Source: Mesodorylaimus sp. YZB2_4 (taxonomy: Eukaryota; Nematoda; Enoplea; Dorylaimida; Dorylaimidae). Taken from it: a stretch of DNA of 64,000 nucleotides. The notes below the pieces were generated by a model, which did not search any database, was not told the DNA's origin, and was given only the letters and a program-made list of their open reading frames with translations. The DNA lies in assembly GCA_030248295.1 (NCBI GenBank), contig JASANH010000702.1:62001-126000 (forward strand), written 5' to 3'. The position numbers were made by a program, and so were the translations under genes. Position 1 is the stretch's first letter. The number at the start of each line of letters is the position of its first letter. Positions 53,715 through 63,754 of this stretch are shown piece after piece.

Positions 53715-54225
53715 TTCCAATGACCAGGGTTTTTTACTGTCTGACCTGACCTTTGACCTGCGAGGAACTGTAAATTTTCTAGCTCTGACTATGACAGTGA
53801 CCGGACAAAAAATTTTGCTTTAACGGCACCAGCAACAAAGCTTCTCTGTGTTTGCAGTTTCACCAAGAAAATTCACTACAGCTGACCATTTTCTGGCATT
53901 ACGTAAAATTTCACAGGCAGTCCAAGAAAAAAAATTTTCATCGGGTTAAAAAAAAAATTCAAAGCTCTTTCCGATGACTTTGGGAAAACTAGAGAAGCTG
54001 ACACCTGTTGAAAATCAAAAGTAAGTCAAATTCGTTATAACATCGATTCCTGCTCAAACTGCCTGCTGCATAATCGATTTCTTTTCCCACCAATCGCGAT
54101 GCTGGCTTGCGAGAACAGGAGCGTTACCAGGCTGGAATCGGCTGGTACAGCCAGAATACCTCGCTCCAATGATGCCAAGTTTGGATATGAACGAATGGGA
54201 AGACATAGGGATGGCTTTCGGCAAA
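53715..54225 (-). repeat. Dispersed repeat R2, copy Y
   Basis: It is inverted relative to copy X, and about 30 bp longer at the left end where it also matches copy Z (GCAGGTCA(A/C)(A/C)GGTCAGG). In the plus strand DLRGTVNFLAL and FTTADHFLALRKIS correspond to conserved stretches in copy Z, though stops intervene. It sits inside BEL/Pao C Gag. Confidence 0.8.
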
Positions 54226-54244
54226 ATACCAGCTTCCACGAAAT

Positions 54245-54360
54245 CAATCCTGGCTAAGCATACTACCATTACGTTGTTGCAAGGCCAAATCCATCAAATT
54301 AGCATTCTCCTCCCATACATTCAAATCGACTTGTGAGACTTCCCTTTCTATTGCTGCCAT
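54245..54360 (-). pseudogene. Gypsy RNase H-integrase linker fragment
   Basis: On the minus strand, AAIEREVSQVDLNVWEENAN and LALQQRNGSM match the gypsy 2 linker (AAKREVSYYDLNVWDEHAK, MAIAQRMDHT). It abuts repeat R2 copy Y, so the repeat and the gypsy piece may have moved or rearranged together. Confidence 0.65.
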
Positions 54361-54369
54361 CGTGCTGAA

Positions 54370-55470
54370 TCCACAAAAATAAAAGCATTTCAAACATCGA
54401 TAAAATGAACTATCTGATTGGGCTTCTCAAGGGGGACGCGTTCAAGACCGTCTCATCGTTGTCCGTTACCGAAACTAATTACGAGGTCACTATTGCCATG
54501 CTGGATGAGCGCCATGGAAACAAAGATGTCGTAATTGACGCACATTACACGGCTCTAGCCGATTCGCCTCCAGCATTAAACATGGAGGGTTTACGCACGG
54601 TGATCGACAGCATTGAGCAGCATTTGAACTCGCTGAACGCCTCGGGCGAGGATACAAATTATCGCCACTTTCGTCGTCCAGCTGGAGAAAGAGCGTGACG
54701 ATAATGAGGAAGAGTGGAACGTCAACAAATATCGAGACAATTTTCTGCGCCATATCAAGCTGTATGAAATGGCCTATCAGAAACCTGATGAGTTCATACC
54801 TCAAACCCTCAGCACAGCAACAGTCAAAACCCTCGAAGCATCGTTTCACAATCTAGCAGGTAAGCGCACTTCTCGTTTTACTGCAAGTTCGCTTATTTCG
54901 CAGACTCAGTCGTCTGGAGATGCAAGTTCACGATCAGGTGGTCAGCAGCATCGCCCTTTTCGCGAAGGCACAAATCAAGCTCGTATGGGTCAATTAACGA
55001 ATCGCCTAGTCAACCAGTCCAGTCACAGCGACCGCACCGCCACCATCACACAACACGTCGGGGAGTGTCCCTTCTGTGAACGAAAAGGTCATTTTGCCGA
55101 CGACTGTCGCTCAATTCCTGACTTGTCTTCTCGACGGGAGAAACTGAAGTCCAAGCGCCTTTACCTGAATTGCCTCGGCCCTGGTCATCACTTCCATCAC
55201 TGCCTTCGCACAAAGCCATGCTTCACATGCAAGAAGGTCAAAGATCACCATTCTAGCATTTGTCCTGACAAATATCGCGATCAACACAATTCCACAGAAG
55301 CTGCATTCGTCGCCAGCAACATGGCATCCAGCAATTCCAGTCGCAACGACCCGACAACCATCCAAAGTTCTCTACTGGCCACAAACGAAGTTTCCTTGCT
55401 ACAGACAGTTACAACTGGCCTCTTATCATCTGACAACAAAACCCAAATCACTGCTCGTTGAGTCTTCGAC
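54370..55470 (+). pseudogene. BEL/Pao C Gag, main part
   Basis: KMNYLIGLLKGDAFKTVSSL and YEVTIAMLDERHGNKDVVI are the Gag core. After a frameshift near 54660 the frame 54769-55461 carries zinc knuckles CPFCERKGHFADDC, CLNCLGPGHHFHHC and a third Cys/His group. It stops at TGA near 55459, where the frame continues into protease. Confidence 0.85.
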
Positions 55471-56016
55471 AACGGTAGCCAACGCAGCTACATTACGGAC
55501 AAACTGGCCCACGAGCTAAAATTACCCATCATATCTCATGCCAAACTGTCAGTTTTCACCTTTGGCTCTATTCCGCCAAAGGAGCTTAACACCAAGGTGG
55601 CGGAGGTACGCTTACGCCTCCGCGACGGAAATCTCTTTAAATTTTGCGCGAATGTGGTTCCTGCGATCACTGGAAATATTTACCGGGCCGCGGTGGATAC
55701 ACTTTTCAAGAACTTTCCACTGGCTGATTCAGTGCCTATAAAACCCGAAATTACTCATGTTCATTTCCTCATTGGTTCAGATTACATGTGGGATCCAATT
55801 ACTATGGATAAAATGTCCCTGCTCAATGGCCTGCACCGCATCAGCTCCAAACTAGGATGGCTTTTGGGTGGCCGACAACCAACTTCAGGATACAGGTCCG
55901 CTACTACCTTGTTTACAACGACTCTGTTTACGACTACGTTATCTTTGAATTCTGCATCACCATTCGAGAAGGCGGATCCAGTCATTCGTCACGCATTTGA
56001 TCCGACGTTTTTGTAG
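55471..56016 (+). pseudogene. BEL/Pao C protease
   Basis: VFDNGSQRSYITDKLAHELKL carries the active-site Asp, with DNG as the motif. A frame change follows, then HVHFLIGSDYMWD and ISSKLGWLLGGRQ, the usual second part. It ends at a TAG near 56014. Confidence 0.8.
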
Positions 56017-57180
56017 GATCTAGGAACTATCGGCATCAAAGACTCAGCTTCCGACCCTAGTGATGAGGCCGCCATGAAAGTATTTAACGACTCCGTCATT
56101 TTTCGAAAATGAGCGCTACTGTGTTACGTGGCCGTGGAAAGAAAACGGCTAAGATTTGCCCTCCAATTATCAACTTGCTTTGGATCGCCTAAACTCGCTG
56201 TTGCAACGTTACAAAACCACTCCCGAGGTCTTCGAGGAGTACCAAAAGGTCATCGACAGCCAATTAGAAAAGGGCATCATCGAGCGAAAGGATGATACTG
56301 TAGCAACTGGAATTTTTAAACATTACATTCCACATCATGCCGTCATCACCCCAGAACGTTTAACAAAATTGCGCATCGTCTATGATGGCTCAGCTAAATC
56401 TCGGCAAGATCGAAAGAGCCTGAACGAAATGCTTCATCGAGGCCCTGTTATGATCGACGATGTTGTGTCGATCTTAATCCTGTTCCGACTAAATCCTACC
56501 GCTATTAGGGCGGATATTTAAAAGGCCTTCCCCCAGGTCGGACTGCAGGAGCCCGACCGAGATGTTTCTCCGATTTTTGTGGATACGCGATACGAATATT
56601 CTTTCCACTGAAAACAACATTCAAGTTTATCGCTTTACACGAGTGCCGTTCGGCATCATCTCCAGCCCGTTTCTTTTGGGTGCCACGATCACCCACCACT
56701 TACAAAAAGATGGTGGAAAAATTGCACTGAATTTTCGCCATAACATTAACGTAGACAATATCATCACTGGCGTCTCAACTATCGACGAAGCCAGGCTATT
56801 CTACGACGCAGCAAAGAAACTGTTTGCTGCAGCATCGATGAACCTACGTGAGTGGATGACAAATTCCTCCCAGCTGCTTGAGCATATACCGGTGCATTAT
56901 CGTATGACTGGACCACCTTAAATTCTTGGCCCCTGTGGGACCCGGATTCTGATACATTATCGATTAGGGGCCCTACATCTTGCAATTTCGCTGCTAATAG
57001 GCGCGCCATTCTGCAATTTCTCTTCTCATTTTTCAACCCACTGGGATTATTGTGCCTTATTTTTTGAGCCTGGAAAGATCTTCCTTCAACGTCTGTGGCT
57101 CGATAAGATAGATTAGAATAGGCCCTTTCCAGCTGACCAACAGTCCCGGTGGAATGAAATGATCTCTGAGTTTCATCATC
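56017..57180 (+). pseudogene. BEL/Pao C reverse transcriptase
   Basis: QLEKGIIERK, HHAVITPERLTKLRIVYDGSAK and LHRGPVMIDD begin the RT. The frame stops at TAA after IRADI (56518-56520) and resumes at 56562 with [20 protein letters not shown] and INVDNIIT. The catalytic box reads NVDN instead of the usual YVDN. The connection (FLFSFFNPLGLLCPIF) is visible only with further shifts. Confidence 0.85.
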
Positions 57181-58085
57181 TACGTGATTTTCGAGTACCC
57201 CGACTCATTGGCCCACCCCTACAACAAGATGTCACCTATGAACTTCATTGTTTCACTGATGCGTCACAGCACGCCTACGGGACACGCATCAATCTCTGAA
57301 TCATCACTCCAGACCACGTCACATCTCATCTTCTGTTCGGCAAGGCCCGCCTTGCCCCGGTTCGTGGATCTATGACTATTCCACGCCTCGAGTTACTAGC
57401 TGTTCACATCGGTGTCAAGTGCCTCAACTTTATTGAGCAGAGCTCGCCATTTCCTGTACTACGCAAAATCATTTGGACCGATTTGAAGTGCGTGCTTCAT
57501 TGGTTACACTCCGACAAAGCATCAACTGTTTTCGTGCGCAATCGCATTCGCGACATACGCCAGTACCCAGGCATCGAATTCCGCTATCTCCCCACTACCG
57601 ACAATCCTGCTGATTTGGCTTCTTGTGGTACAACTGTATCGATCTCATCAAACCAACGACAGTGGTGGCATGGCCCCTCCTGGCTTTGTGATCATTCTGC
57701 TGCTTCATGTCCTGTAACTGACATCGGTACCACGCCAGCTTTACAACAGCCAATCGAATCTGAGAAACAAACAACAACGACAACGACAACAACGGTGGCA
57801 TCCGAAGGTCCTTCGCCAGGAGTTGGAATGTTTATCGACCATCATCCTCATTCATCCCTTACAAAACTGCTTCGTGTATCAGCTTATTGCCTGCGCGTCT
57901 TCGAGAAGAAAACTCGCCTAGACGGCGCGCTGACTAATCCGACCGCCGATGAAATTCGGGCCGCGAAGACTCTGTGCCTCAAGTACATGCAAAACAAACA
58001 TCGCCTTCTCATTCTCGACGCACTCGCAAAGAATCGACCACATCCTTTAATCACGGAGCTGGCATTGTGGATCGACCACGACTGA
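57181..58085 (+). pseudogene. BEL/Pao C RNase H and integrase N-terminus
   Basis: A weak stretch TDASQHAYGT (RNase H first Asp) precedes the frame 57372-58085, which reads IPRLELLAVHIGVKC, IIWTDLKCVLHWL and NPADLASCG, RNase H landmarks with TDL in place of the usual TDS and SCG in place of SRG. A Thr-rich insert (TTTTTTTT) follows. Confidence 0.8.
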
Positions 58086-58910
58086 CTCATTCGCTGTGGC
58101 GGTCGCATCCAACATTCCCGCTTGCCAGAGTCGGCCTTACATCCTATTTTGCTTCCTAAGAAAGACCATTTTACCACCCTTATCATTCGCAATTATCACC
58201 AAAAGCTTTTTCATGCAGGTGTTTCCCGTACACTCTCCCAAATTCGGCATGAGTATTGGATTCCTGCAGGACGTTCGGCCGTTTTCAACGTTGTTCGTGG
58301 CTGCCTACCTTGCAAAAAATTCGATGGAGGTCCTTATCGAGCACCTCAAATGCCCCCATTACCTGCGTCGCGTGTCACCCTAACGTCTCCGTTCACAACT
58401 GTCGGCCTGGATTACATGGGTCCTGTTCATATCAAGCACCCCTCTCCAGGCTCGCCTGCACAGAAAGCTTGGATTTGTCTTTTTACCTGCTTGGCCACTC
58501 GAGCAGTTCATTTGGAGTTACTACCATACATGTCTGCGGCTTAATTTCTCATGTGCCTCAAACGATTAATAGCACGACGTGGAGTCCCTTTTGTGATCAT
58601 TTCGGACAATGCTCGACAATTCAAATCGGCCAGTTCCACTCTGAAAAAACTGTGCTCCTGGCTTCTTAGTAGTTCTCCCATTCAGTCGCACAGTAGCGCC
58701 AACGGTGGAAATTCATCACTGAGCGTGCCCCTTGGATGGGCGGTTTTTACTAACGTTTAAATCGTCTTGTCAAACAAAGTCTCAAAGAGACTGTGGGCAG
58801 AAGCCTGCTCACGTTTCTTCAACTTAAAACCGTGCTAGCCGATATCGAGGCAATGATTAAAGGACATAAGTCGGGCTGTTTGAACAAGTTATGTGGCCGC
58901 CAAGGCTAAT
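58086..58910 (+). pseudogene. BEL/Pao C integrase
   Basis: YHQKLFHAGVSRTLSQIR and GCLPCKKF form the zinc finger. The core has GLDYMGPV (first Asp) and VIISDNARQF (second Asp). The third acidic residue is gone: in the frame with ERAPWMGGFY the next codon, 58751-58753, is TAA where the family has Glu (FYERL). RLNRLVKQSLKETVGRS follows, so the C-terminal part continues in frame to about 58905. Confidence 0.85.
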
Positions 58911-59983
58911 AAATTAGTGAACCTTCCAATTGTTTTCACGGCTAAACCCTTTTGTTCTCTGCCTCTGCGTGTCAATAATTGATAAGGCGCAGCTGGCGTG
59001 AGTTGATGCCTGCCTTATGACTGCCTGCCCAAATCTTGTACCTAGTCTCTTATGAGCAGTAGGCCAACAGGTAAAGCTGAATGCTAAATAAAACGGTGAG
59101 CTTGCAGGAGACATGCAATTGTACAGTTATAAAATAAAAATGGGTACAGTATGAAATCTTTGCGGTTTGCTCAAAAAGTCCAAAAAATTGCCCGAGAAGA
59201 GAATCGAATCCATGAGTTATATGCCTACGTGTTGCTTAACCCGCCGCGTTCATCACCTGCACAACAGCCGCTATTCTTCTCGGTATGATAGCTGTTATTT
59301 TCACATGCAGGGGTCTCTTAGAGATAATGGTGATCATCACGGCAATTTCCATTTGGTGAATAATCGATTGACGTTTAGCGACCCTTGCAGTGGCCAGATG
59401 ACACTTCTGTTTGGCTGCTGGAGCTTTACAAGAACCTGGCTCTTTCATCAGCATTTATTATTATCTAAGCATTTATTATTATCTGAGCCACCCCTACTTC
59501 TGATAACCTGATGGATGACCAGTGGTCGAAATGCTCTAAATCGCATGCAAAAAAAGCAGTGGGATGTGAAGTCAATTGCGTGTGTTCTCGTATGTTATCT
59601 GGGGTTTTCTCATAACGGAATCGGGTTTGTTCATTGAAGTCAAGTCAAGTGTAGAGGCTGACTCCCGTTTTTCGGTACAAATAAGATTTTATTTACGGCT
59701 CGTATCTGTGCATTTGCGCCAAGCAGCCTGCGTTGGTAGATCTAGGCAAGTGACCGGTTTTGAAAAGAAAATAAAGATCAGTATGTTTTCAAAGTCAAAA
59801 ATTCCAGCCACTGGTGAATTCGAACTTTATGTTACCAGCTTCATGTACTGCTGCATCGAACGGCTTCACCACCATGATCCTGGGGTAAATGCTGCGAGAA
59901 CAGTGGTTTCATACTCTCATCTTATACCTGCTATTCTCCGCATACTTTTTGTACACGTATCTGCCCTGTGCTGGGAACACTAT
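58911..59983. other. No gene recognised; tRNA-like piece and short duplications
   Basis: On the minus strand, ATGGATTCGATTCTC at about 59200-59215 resembles a B box with upstream Gly-rich sequence like a decayed D arm (tRNA-like, low confidence). A short direct repeat AGCATTTATTATTATCT occurs twice at 59452-59488. Confidence 0.4.
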
Positions 59984-60600
59984 TGTAGCGAGATAAGCGT
60001 TGTGGAAGCGTTTAGCAGCAGAGAGAATGATCGAACTTGTAGCGAGATAAGCGTTGTGGAAGCGTTTAGCAGCAGAGAGAATGATCGAACCGACTGCTCT
60101 GGTCGGCTGACGACGAGAGACTGAGTATAGACAAACTTCGTTACACTGTCTTTATGGACAAAGGTAAGCAGGCGACCTCTCTGGTCGGAGACAGAACGAA
60201 GAATGAGCCACAGGAGAGCGAACTAGGCATAAAAGAGGAAAAGAGTCAAATCGTAAAGTCACGGATCGACGATGCTTCTCCTGGGCTGTAATGTGAGCGT
60301 TGAATCAATCGCGCTCCGTCGCGACACTCCGGCGGGCGAGAGATGCCCAGGGAAGGGAAAAGTTGGGACCAGAGTTCATGGATTCCTGAAGGGATTTGCT
60401 CACGAGGGGGTTCTATCAGAAAGGTATTGTATATTATAGTGGGATTTGTCTACCAAAAAGAGAAAAGGGAGCCTTTAGAGACTACAGAAGAGTTATTCAT
60501 GCGAAAACCGAACTTTCCGATCAAACTTTAGATACGTATTTAGATAAACTCGACGAACGACCTTTATATAAGACATACAGTAGATAGATCTCAGACGTAT
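59984..60600 (-). repeat. 3' LTR of BEL/Pao B with a 53 bp terminal duplication
   Basis: The sequence from 60037 matches the 63755-64000 LTR for all 245 bases visible there. The first 53 bases of the LTR are repeated once more at 59984-60036, giving a doubled end. A TATATAAAGG promoter box lies on the minus strand near 60563-60573, so the LTR probably reaches about 60600. The C-terminus of the long ORF runs into it. Confidence 0.85.
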
Positions 60601-63600
60601 TTGTATGCTCTATACATCTGACTGATGTGCATGCGAGGCTGCGCATTCGAGAGGGCGATTTCGGAACGATTTCTCCAAGATGCGGAGTACAGCAGGACTT
60701 GATCCGAGATTTGCGATGCAGCCAGCGAAGTTTCTTCATTAGGGACGACGGGATAATGTTCGATGCACAAATCGTGGGGTAGGACACGATGCAGTTTAAG
60801 TTCTTCTCCAAGTCGACTTTCGTCTTGACCAGGAGGCGACCAGGATAGCCGGGGTCAGCGACAGGGAGCGTTTTCATGACTTGGACACCGGGAATAGGAG
60901 TAAACAGGTCAGCAGGATATGAGCCACCATCGAGGCGTTTTCGTACCAAGCGATTTCGAATTATGGAGGAGGCGACAGGTTGACGAATGGGTTTACCGAT
61001 CCTTTGCCGAATAGCGGGCGGAGTATGCGACACTCCGATGTGTTTCAGGCGAACATCGGCGCCAAAATTGAGAGGGCGAGAAGATACATTACGTTTTCGA
61101 AGCAGTAAGGAATTCTTTGCTTTGGCCAGAAGATCGGCTTTGCCCAAAAGTGAGGTACTCGTACATCGGATGATGCCCTCTGCGTCGACGAAGGTGTGTA
61201 GATTTGAAATTTTCTTTGATGGCGTACTTTCGCGATTTTGTAGATCATGGGCTACTGTAGCTGCAGGAAGGGAATGTGAATCGATGACGTCAGGAGCTGA
61301 GATTTTCGAAGGAGTGGGCCACTCGTTGGGCGACTTGAGAAGGAAATCAGGTTCTTTCAAACACGAGATGAGCGTAGCGGCAGTTTCCAAGGAGTCATAT
61401 GGCGATGCTGTGTGTGTTGGACTTGAATTTCCGGGAACGAAGCTAGACGAGATCGTAGAGTGTAGATCATTCTCGAACTTGCGTAGTACCGATTTATCGT
61501 TAGCATCAGATGAACAATCGCGAATTCCGATTTGTTCAGGTTTCAAATTTGTCAAAGGATCGGCCATTTTTATGGCATGCGAGTCGGAAGAGTTCAGACA
61601 AGGCGAATCGATTTCAGAATGAGTGTTTGTGAGAAGAAGGGTCGTATGCGAGACGATGTTTGCCGATTCATTCGTAGCAGATGGAGTTGGTGATCCTCCT
61701 TTTCCAGTAAGGATCCACCCCAGACGAGAAGGAATGAGAGATAGCGGAGTGCTTCCCGGCACTGAGACACTGGAGTCAGCGAAGATTTGATCCCAGTATT
61801 CTGCGCCAATTAGAATGTCGACAATACGGGACTCCGAAGCATACGGAATAGTATCGGCTAGATCGTAGGACTGCAGGAATGTCTCAGCTTCGGGAGATAG
61901 GGTTGCCATCGGGCGAACCGTCGGGTCGGTTATCTTCGGAATCACATAGGCTGTGATGCTGAGATCGAAGCCATCGCGAGTGCGAATGGAGAAAGCTACC
62001 AAGCGGGAACTGAAGGAATTCATGATGCCACCGAAAGAAGAGACGCGAATCTGCTCTGTTCGAATAACAGGAGCACCAATTCGCCTAGCGAATTCTGAAG
62101 AAACGTAGGATCGTTGACTTGCAGAATCAAGTACAGCGTGGCCATCGAAGAACGGCTTTGATGGACCAGAACGAGCGGTGACCTTGGCGGACAACATGAA
62201 AGAAGAGCGGAGAGGACTTGGAGCTATGCAGGATGTTGTTTGCCCAGATGAGGGGCCGGTCGTAGAGTGAGATGTAGCAGAGAAGGAGGAAGAACCGCAG
62301 AGCGAACGATGATGCCTTCCACGGCAAGATGGGCAGTTCTTAGTACTTTTGCAATCACCAATGCGATGACTGCTAGACAGACAGTTGAAGCAGAGTTTCT
62401 TTTCTGAACATTGCTTCTTGCGATCGTTGGGCGTCGGATACTTCGGGCATTCGCTGGGCCAGTGACTACCATTGCAGAGCTGGCACATCGGCGGTTTCGT
62501 TTGAGAGGACCGAGAGCCACGGTGGCTATTCGTAGCGGGGTTACTTGAAGCGAGGTTCATGGTTGTGAAGACGCGACCATGACTCTGATGGCTAGCTGGG
62601 TTCCGGGCAGGGGACCGGTTCCTTACGCGTTCAGACCTTTCAACTTCAGGGGGCGACGCAATATTACGAGAGCTATGTTCCATGTATTCCGAGGTTTCGA
62701 TATGATCTTGGAGTAGGACGATCAGAGATTCGACAGTGAATGGCTTCTTTCCATTTTCTTCGAACAACTTCATTGCGAGACCCGGAGGGAGTAGGTCTTC
62801 AAGCATAATGGCGAGGCTGTGCTCGGTTTGCATTGGAACGCCTAGAGCAATCAGCGAGTTGTTTGCGTTCAGTTCGTCAAAGAAATTACGCAGCGCGCGT
62901 GCCTCGTTCTTAGGTGCCGTGAGTGCGTGAATGTTCTGCAAGTGCTTCGTGACTATGAGATCCTTTTTCCCAAAACGATCTTCGATCGTTTTCAAAGCGA
63001 CGGCGTAGTTCTCGCTCGTCACGGATAACCCTTCAATAGCCCTAGCGGCCGGACTTCCCTCTTTCAGGTGGGACTTAAGATAGTGAAGTTTCAAGACATC
63101 CGAGAGATCCTCCTGACTATGCACACAAGCCATAAAGGCGTCCATGAACTCCTGGTACTTGGAGGGGGTCCCGTCAAACATAGGGGGCTCAAAAGAAGGC
63201 AATCGTACCTTGTTTCCCTTTTGGACCACTGGAGGCGCGGCGGGAGCTTCAGGGATCGCCAGACGTCGCCGTTCGTTCTCCATCTGAATTTCGTGCAGTT
63301 CCTGGCGACGTTTCCTTTCTTCGCGGCGTTCTTCAATTTCGACTCGACTGTCGAGAATCTTAAGTATGCTCGCGAATTCGGCGTCGAGATCGTAGTACTG
63401 GGAGGACAGTTCGTCGAATTGCGCGATTTCTTCTCGGAAGCCATTGACTTGTTCGTCTTCCGACGCATCGACGAACGCGTTGTACCGAGTTTCATAGGCC
63501 ACGAACAGTTTCTGGAGTTTCGATTTTGCTAATTCGATCGTAGACTTTGCGTCTGGAATTTCGTCCAGGGCGCAATTGGTTGAGCCGTCTTTGTCGATTT

Positions 63601-63670
63601 GAGTAGATCGGAGCGCCTTTCGGAGACGTTCGCGAATAGGACCAAGCTGTTGCCGAGATTTCGAGGCCAT
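60521..63670 (-). CDS. BEL/Pao B fused Gag-protease-integrase remnant (about 1,050 codons, no RT)
   Basis: The likely start is MASKSRQQLGP at 63670, as in copy A. The order is a Gag helical region, a coiled stretch, the Gag core (YQEFMDAFMACVHSQEDL), zinc knuckles (CQLCNGSHWPSEC, CFNCLSSSHRIGDC, CPSCRGRHHRSLC), protease AVLDSASQRSYVSSEF and LLIGAEYWDQI-type downstream motifs. Then, after KFENDLHSTISSS, the frame jumps to EPDFLLKSPNEWPTP, the region just before integrase: the RT is missing. What follows resembles an integrase zinc finger with key residues replaced (NRLVRKRLDGGSYPA; C to R) and the first Asp region (DPGYPGRLLVKT; Leu to Pro). The open frame has no stop despite this. Confidence 0.85.
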   Translation of the reverse strand: MASKSRQQLGPIRERLRKALRSTQIDKDGSTNCALDEIPDAKSTIELAKSKLQKLFVAYETRYNAFVDASEDEQVNGFREEIAQFDELSSQYYDLDAEFASILKILDSRVEIEERREERKRRQELHEIQMENERRRLAIPEAPAAPPVVQKGNKVRLPSFEPPMFDGTPSKYQEFMDAFMACVHSQEDLSDVLKLHYLKSHLKEGSPAARAIEGLSVTSENYAVALKTIEDRFGKKDLIVTKHLQNIHALTAPKNEARALRNFFDELNANNSLIALGVPMQTEHSLAIMLEDLLPPGLAMKLFEENGKKPFTVESLIVLLQDHIETSEYMEHSSRNIASPPEVERSERVRNRSPARNPASHQSHGRVFTTMNLASSNPATNSHRGSRSSQTKPPMCQLCNGSHWPSECPKYPTPNDRKKQCSEKKLCFNCLSSSHRIGDCKSTKNCPSCRGRHHRSLCGSSSFSATSHSTTGPSSGQTTSCIAPSPLRSSFMLSAKVTARSGPSKPFFDGHAVLDSASQRSYVSSEFARRIGAPVIRTEQIRVSSFGGIMNSFSSRLVAFSIRTRDGFDLSITAYVIPKITDPTVRPMATLSPEAETFLQSYDLADTIPYASESRIVDILIGAEYWDQIFADSSVSVPGSTPLSLIPSRLGWILTGKGGSPTPSATNESANIVSHTTLLLTNTHSEIDSPCLNSSDSHAIKMADPLTNLKPEQIGIRDCSSDANDKSVLRKFENDLHSTISSSFVPGNSSPTHTASPYDSLETAATLISCLKEPDFLLKSPNEWPTPSKISAPDVIDSHSLPAATVAHDLQNRESTPSKKISNLHTFVDAEGIIRCTSTSLLGKADLLAKAKNSLLLRKRNVSSRPLNFGADVRLKHIGVSHTPPAIRQRIGKPIRQPVASSIIRNRLVRKRLDGGSYPADLFTPIPGVQVMKTLPVADPGYPGRLLVKTKVDLEKNLNCIVSYPTICASNIIPSSLMKKLRWLHRKSRIKSCCTPHLGEIVPKSPSRMRSLACTSVRCIEHTNTSEIYLLYVLYKGRSSSLSKYVSKV

Positions 63671-63734
63671 CTTCACACCGCACCGCCGCCTTCCAGGCGA
63701 ACCAGTCGACGAAGGGCGAGGCGAAGATTGGACG

Positions 63735-63752
63735 AACCACGTTCTGCTACCA
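63735..63752 (-). other. Primer binding site of BEL/Pao B
   Basis: On the minus strand TGGTAGCAGAACGTGGTT lies two bases after the 5' LTR end. It is identical to the PBS of copy A. Confidence 0.75.
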
Positions 63753-63754
63753 CT

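Larger units (their letters stand above)
53519..58910 (+). mobile_element. BEL/Pao retrotransposon copy C, decayed
   Basis: The order is gag, protease, RT, RNase H, integrase, the BEL/Pao order. Gag is interrupted at 53708-54370 by repeat R2 copy Y and a gypsy fragment. No LTRs are found at either side. The Gag and protease are not close to copies A and B (protease DNGSQRSYITD versus DSASQRSYVSS), so this is a different lineage. Confidence 0.85.

Noticed and set aside
59190-59265. tRNA gene candidate on the minus strand
   Set aside because: A B-box-like word is present but the arms do not pair and the A box is poor.
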